Below are positions 61,387 to 64,000 of a DNA stretch of 64,000 nt, piece by piece; within the stretch, counting starts at the first letter, position 1, and each line of letters starts with the position of its first letter. The notes beneath the pieces were generated by a model that was given only the letters and a program-made list of their open reading frames with translations, did no database searches and was not told the DNA's origin. Location of the stretch: the NCBI GenBank assembly GCA_011319805.1, contig SJRY01000260.1, forward strand, positions 186,001 through 250,000, in the 5' to 3' direction. The position numbers and the translations under genes were made by a program. This DNA comes from Macrocybe gigantea. Taxonomy: Eukaryota > Basidiomycota > Agaricomycetes > Agaricales > Callistosporiaceae.

Positions 61387-61976
61387 CGTCAATGAAGCGC
61401 AATATGCAGCCGTCTACGATGTGCCGCTCATCAAGTCGCCCAGTTTACGGGTTCCGCGCCAGGTAAGGCACACGACCATGATGGTACAAACAGTCTCACC
61501 GTTGGCCGTCTACCCCATCGATAGGTCCAACTACCTCCAGACATCCATCCCTTACCTGATTCAGTGATTCCTTATGTACGCTGCTACTCCAAATGACTAA
61601 AATACCAGCTTATTAATTGGGATCTCCGAACCTCGACCACCAGTTCGCGTATCCCTTCACCTTGGAACCCCATGTCATCACAATGGAATCATCGCGACGG
61701 ACAACACTAGCTGCACATGCTGCGCGCCGCGAAGCATATATCCGCTCCCGGGACGACGAGAAGGAGCGGCGGAGACGCGAAGCTTTGAGGAGGATTGCGC
61801 CAGGGTTCGAGCCGCAGGGATCGGTTTTGGTGCCTACACGTGTGTCAGCAACAGACCCGAGCGCCGACGACGCATTGGCAATTGCAGGCGATCACACTCG
61901 CACGAAATCCGTCATGGATGACCTGGTGGACCAGCTGGCGGCATTAGAAGCAAAATCGCCTCCGCCGAATACCTAA
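61387..61976 (+). CDS. Small conserved-looking protein of unknown function (start unresolved)
   Basis: Three exons agree in phase: 61387-61462 (NEAQYAAVYDVPLIKSPSLR), 61525-61575 (VQLPPDIHPLPDSVIPY) and 61644-61976 (FAYPFTLEPHVITMESSRRT to the stop). The last exon is strongly charged and helical: RREAYIRSRDDEKERRRREA. It then has LRRIAPGFEPQGSVLVP and an amphipathic end SVMDDLVDQLAALEAK. A start codon would be in an exon upstream of 61387; an internal ATG at 61683 would give a 97-residue version. I do not recognise the family. The charged helix and C-terminal amphipathic segment suggest a small adaptor or chromatin-type protein, but that is only a guess. Confidence 0.6.
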
Positions 61977-64000
61977 ATGGTTTGATCCTTATGCCTCAAA
62001 CCTTCGTTATGATCGTAATAAAAATCTTGATCTTTCTTTGTTTTTGTGTTGATGATCCCTGCGTTGCGCCAGCTTATGCCAGGTTGCAAGATATGATAGC
62101 ACTATGAAAACATCTTGGGTGCTTGCGACTGTATACTTGTATACGAATCTCTGCTGGCCCGACCAAGCAAAATTTCAATGCCTTTCTCCCCAGGTCTAGA
62201 ACGAAGTATGAAAAGTTCAAAACGAATTATAGATGTTAGCATCTTGTCCAGCAAGTTATCGCTTCGTGCCCCTATCTCGTCTTCTCGCAACACCATAACA
62301 TGAGAATAAGCATATAACCACACCCGAACAACCTAAATGTGGAAGCAGGCTTTCGCTGTTCCAGGCCATCTCATGCGTCATTAACATCAGTATCATCGGC
62401 AGAAAACAACGACCGACTTGCAACGCCACTGGCCCAGGCGAAACGTGACCGGGCCCTCCTTCCTCTGAATACACGCACAACCCGTGTGGGTTAACGATTC
62501 AGTACGGCCGGTCCGGAAGCTGTTGAAATTCTTTGCATGCAGCATTCCCATATGTCGCAGGTACGAGCAGTCGGGCGTCTCGTATCCCTCCGTACACCAG
62601 AAACGCATCCACTACGAGTTCTGACCTCTCTCCGTGAAAGGCACATGGCGCTACGTATTTTCTTCCACTTAAATGCATATTAGGATTTGTCAGATTCTGT
62701 GCCACCAGGGCGAGGACATGACATTCTGACTGAGCAACATTCTAGACACGCTCTTTGCGCTGGATCCAAACACCCGTGCTGTGCGGAAATTCGCAACTGA
62801 ATGGCGACCATTTCAACTATACGCGACGCATCTCACCGATGTCGAGACTGCGAAAATTTCTAGCGATAGGCTGAAATATGATACGATCAGACGACACCGG
62901 TGCTAGAATTTGCGGTGGGCATGCGCGTGGAATCTTTTAATTGCTGACGGGCAGGCATGTGAGCAAAGTCAAATCGACAAATGATAACATTGGATTCGAT
63001 GAGGTGATATTCAAAGCAGACTTTCAACTGAAAGGAGATTAGCGCATTCGTCTCTCACGCTGAGACGTCGAGATTTGCCCAAGGAGATTCGAGACCGGAA
63101 AGATCTCAACGATAAAACCAGCTTATTTCTAGATTGCCCTCATCAGAGATGGGGCGCCAGTTGCTGTTCAAAACTACAGGCTTCAGCTAACTCAGCTCTC
63201 TAGGCACGAATTCTAAGGCACCATGCACCGTTTGGATGCGTTAAGACCGACCTGTGGGGAAAATTGGGACAGAATCATTTTTTTTCTCTTCCAGACATGA
63301 CACATCATGTCCCTAGCCGTGATCTCTGACGAGGCCCGCGAGAAGTCACTCACCGTACACGGCACTGAATTTACGCAGAATAACAGTCATATTTGTTGCA
63401 TTGCAAGTGATCCGGAGGACCATATTAGGCTTGTATGATTCCGAAAGTGGAAATGTTGTGTTCCGGCGCTCTCGGCGATCGGGCAATGGTCTGTCTGGCG
63501 AGATGCCCTGCAGCCGTGAACTCCAACCGGACGAGCGGTCGGCGGACAACCTGCAAATGAATTCGTTCGGACGCCCGACGCCAGGAAGCCTTGATCAGAA
63601 CTGACATGTCGGTGCGAGTCATGCACCGATGTTGTCTATTGTTTGCTGCAGGTTGGCAAATGGAGGTGGCTGTTGGTCCATGACGGAGTTTTGACGCTCT
63701 TTGCGACCGCGCATGATGGGTCGACTGATTTGCCTGAATCGGCAGCTCGAACAATCGCAGCCGTCTGGTGGATACGTGATCAGAGACATCATGACGTTCT
63801 CGTGGCAGCGAATTTTCTCCAAGGCCGGCAGCCTGCTGGGATATGAAATACCTCCAATTGACGCAGTTCTCCAGATCCCGGTTTGATCTCGTCACGCCAG
63901 CACCACCGCTATAAGAACTTCGACCTGTCAGTCCTTCCGAGGGCCTTATCCCAAAGTACCCATGGACCCTGCGTATTACCGCCTACGACTCCTCCGGGAT
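61977..64000. other. 2 kb without a supported gene
   Basis: Several overlapping short frames (62102-62608 minus, 63401-63895 both strands) show no known motif. A possible coding start lies at 63308 (MSLAVISDEAREKSLTVHGT, in a frame ending at about 63438) after a pyrimidine-rich acceptor-like tract at 63278-63295. It may be part of a gene continuing beyond the window, but the following sequence could not be joined. Confidence 0.35.

Noticed and set aside
61201..61395. 64-codon plus-strand frame as first exon of the 61.4-kb gene
   Set aside because: No donor joins it in phase to the exon at 61387, and its sequence lacks conservation clues.

Overview
The window is nuclear DNA of a filamentous basidiomycete, most likely an Agaricomycete. 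The evidence is many short (about 50-70 nt) GT-AG introns with CTRAY-like branch sites, housekeeping proteins of fungal type (Cdk1, eIF3a/Tif32, Shp1, Bud32, Cch1, an Msb1/Mug8 protein), a DUF6533-type membrane protein typical of mushroom genomes, and dense decayed transposons. Gene models were assembled by hand from splice signals and reading phase. Several close exactly: Cdk1 297 aa, eIF3a 1032 aa, Shp1 377 aa, Bud32 283 aa, the SRA-YDG protein 190 aa.

Layout. 1-3.4 kb: 3' part of an Msb1/Mug8 polarity gene (+). 4.4-5.4 kb: broken F-box-like gene. 7-8.5 kb: DUF6533 membrane protein (+). 10.7-12.5 kb: cdk1 (-), with an 8-nt first exon and a 6-nt microexon. 13.0-13.6 kb: relic of the 3' end of a GPN1 gene. 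14.4-15.5 kb: small SRA-YDG protein (-). 16.3-19.6 kb: eIF3a (-), then tRNA-Thr(AGT) and an F-box gene with a frameshift. 24-27 kb: Shp1 and an unrecognised conserved 8-exon gene (both -).

28.3-47.7 kb is a nested transposon island. It contains a 6.3-kb DNA transposon with 14-bp exact terminal inverted repeats, a 6-bp target duplication and a Ulp1-like protease. It also holds a plus-strand transposon-derived gene split by a nearly complete but dead Ty3/Gypsy chromovirus (35.5-42.2 kb), and an older Gypsy relic interrupted by a solo LTR of the first family. The chromovirus has an 11-nt primer binding site complementary to the predicted 5' end of its own transcript, as in self-primed Tf1-type elements.

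48.7-49.9 kb: a 5'-truncated, frameshifted GPN1 copy with a mutated G3 motif, whose tail is the same sequence found at 13 kb. 50.4-58.0 kb: the large calcium channel gene CCH1 (-), divergent from an HNH-nuclease gene (58.2-59.5 kb, +). 59.9-61.0 kb: BUD32 (-) with a GC-AG intron, divergent from a small conserved gene (61.4-62.0 kb, +). The last 2 kb show no gene I can support.

The host genes are mostly independent housekeeping loci. Cdk1, Msb1/Mug8, Cch1 and Shp1 touch cell cycle, polarity, calcium entry and Cdc48 function, but nothing suggests a cluster. An SRA (5-methylcytosine reader) gene and transposons carrying many C:G to T:A nonsense changes occur in the same window; this fits a cytosine-methylating genome.
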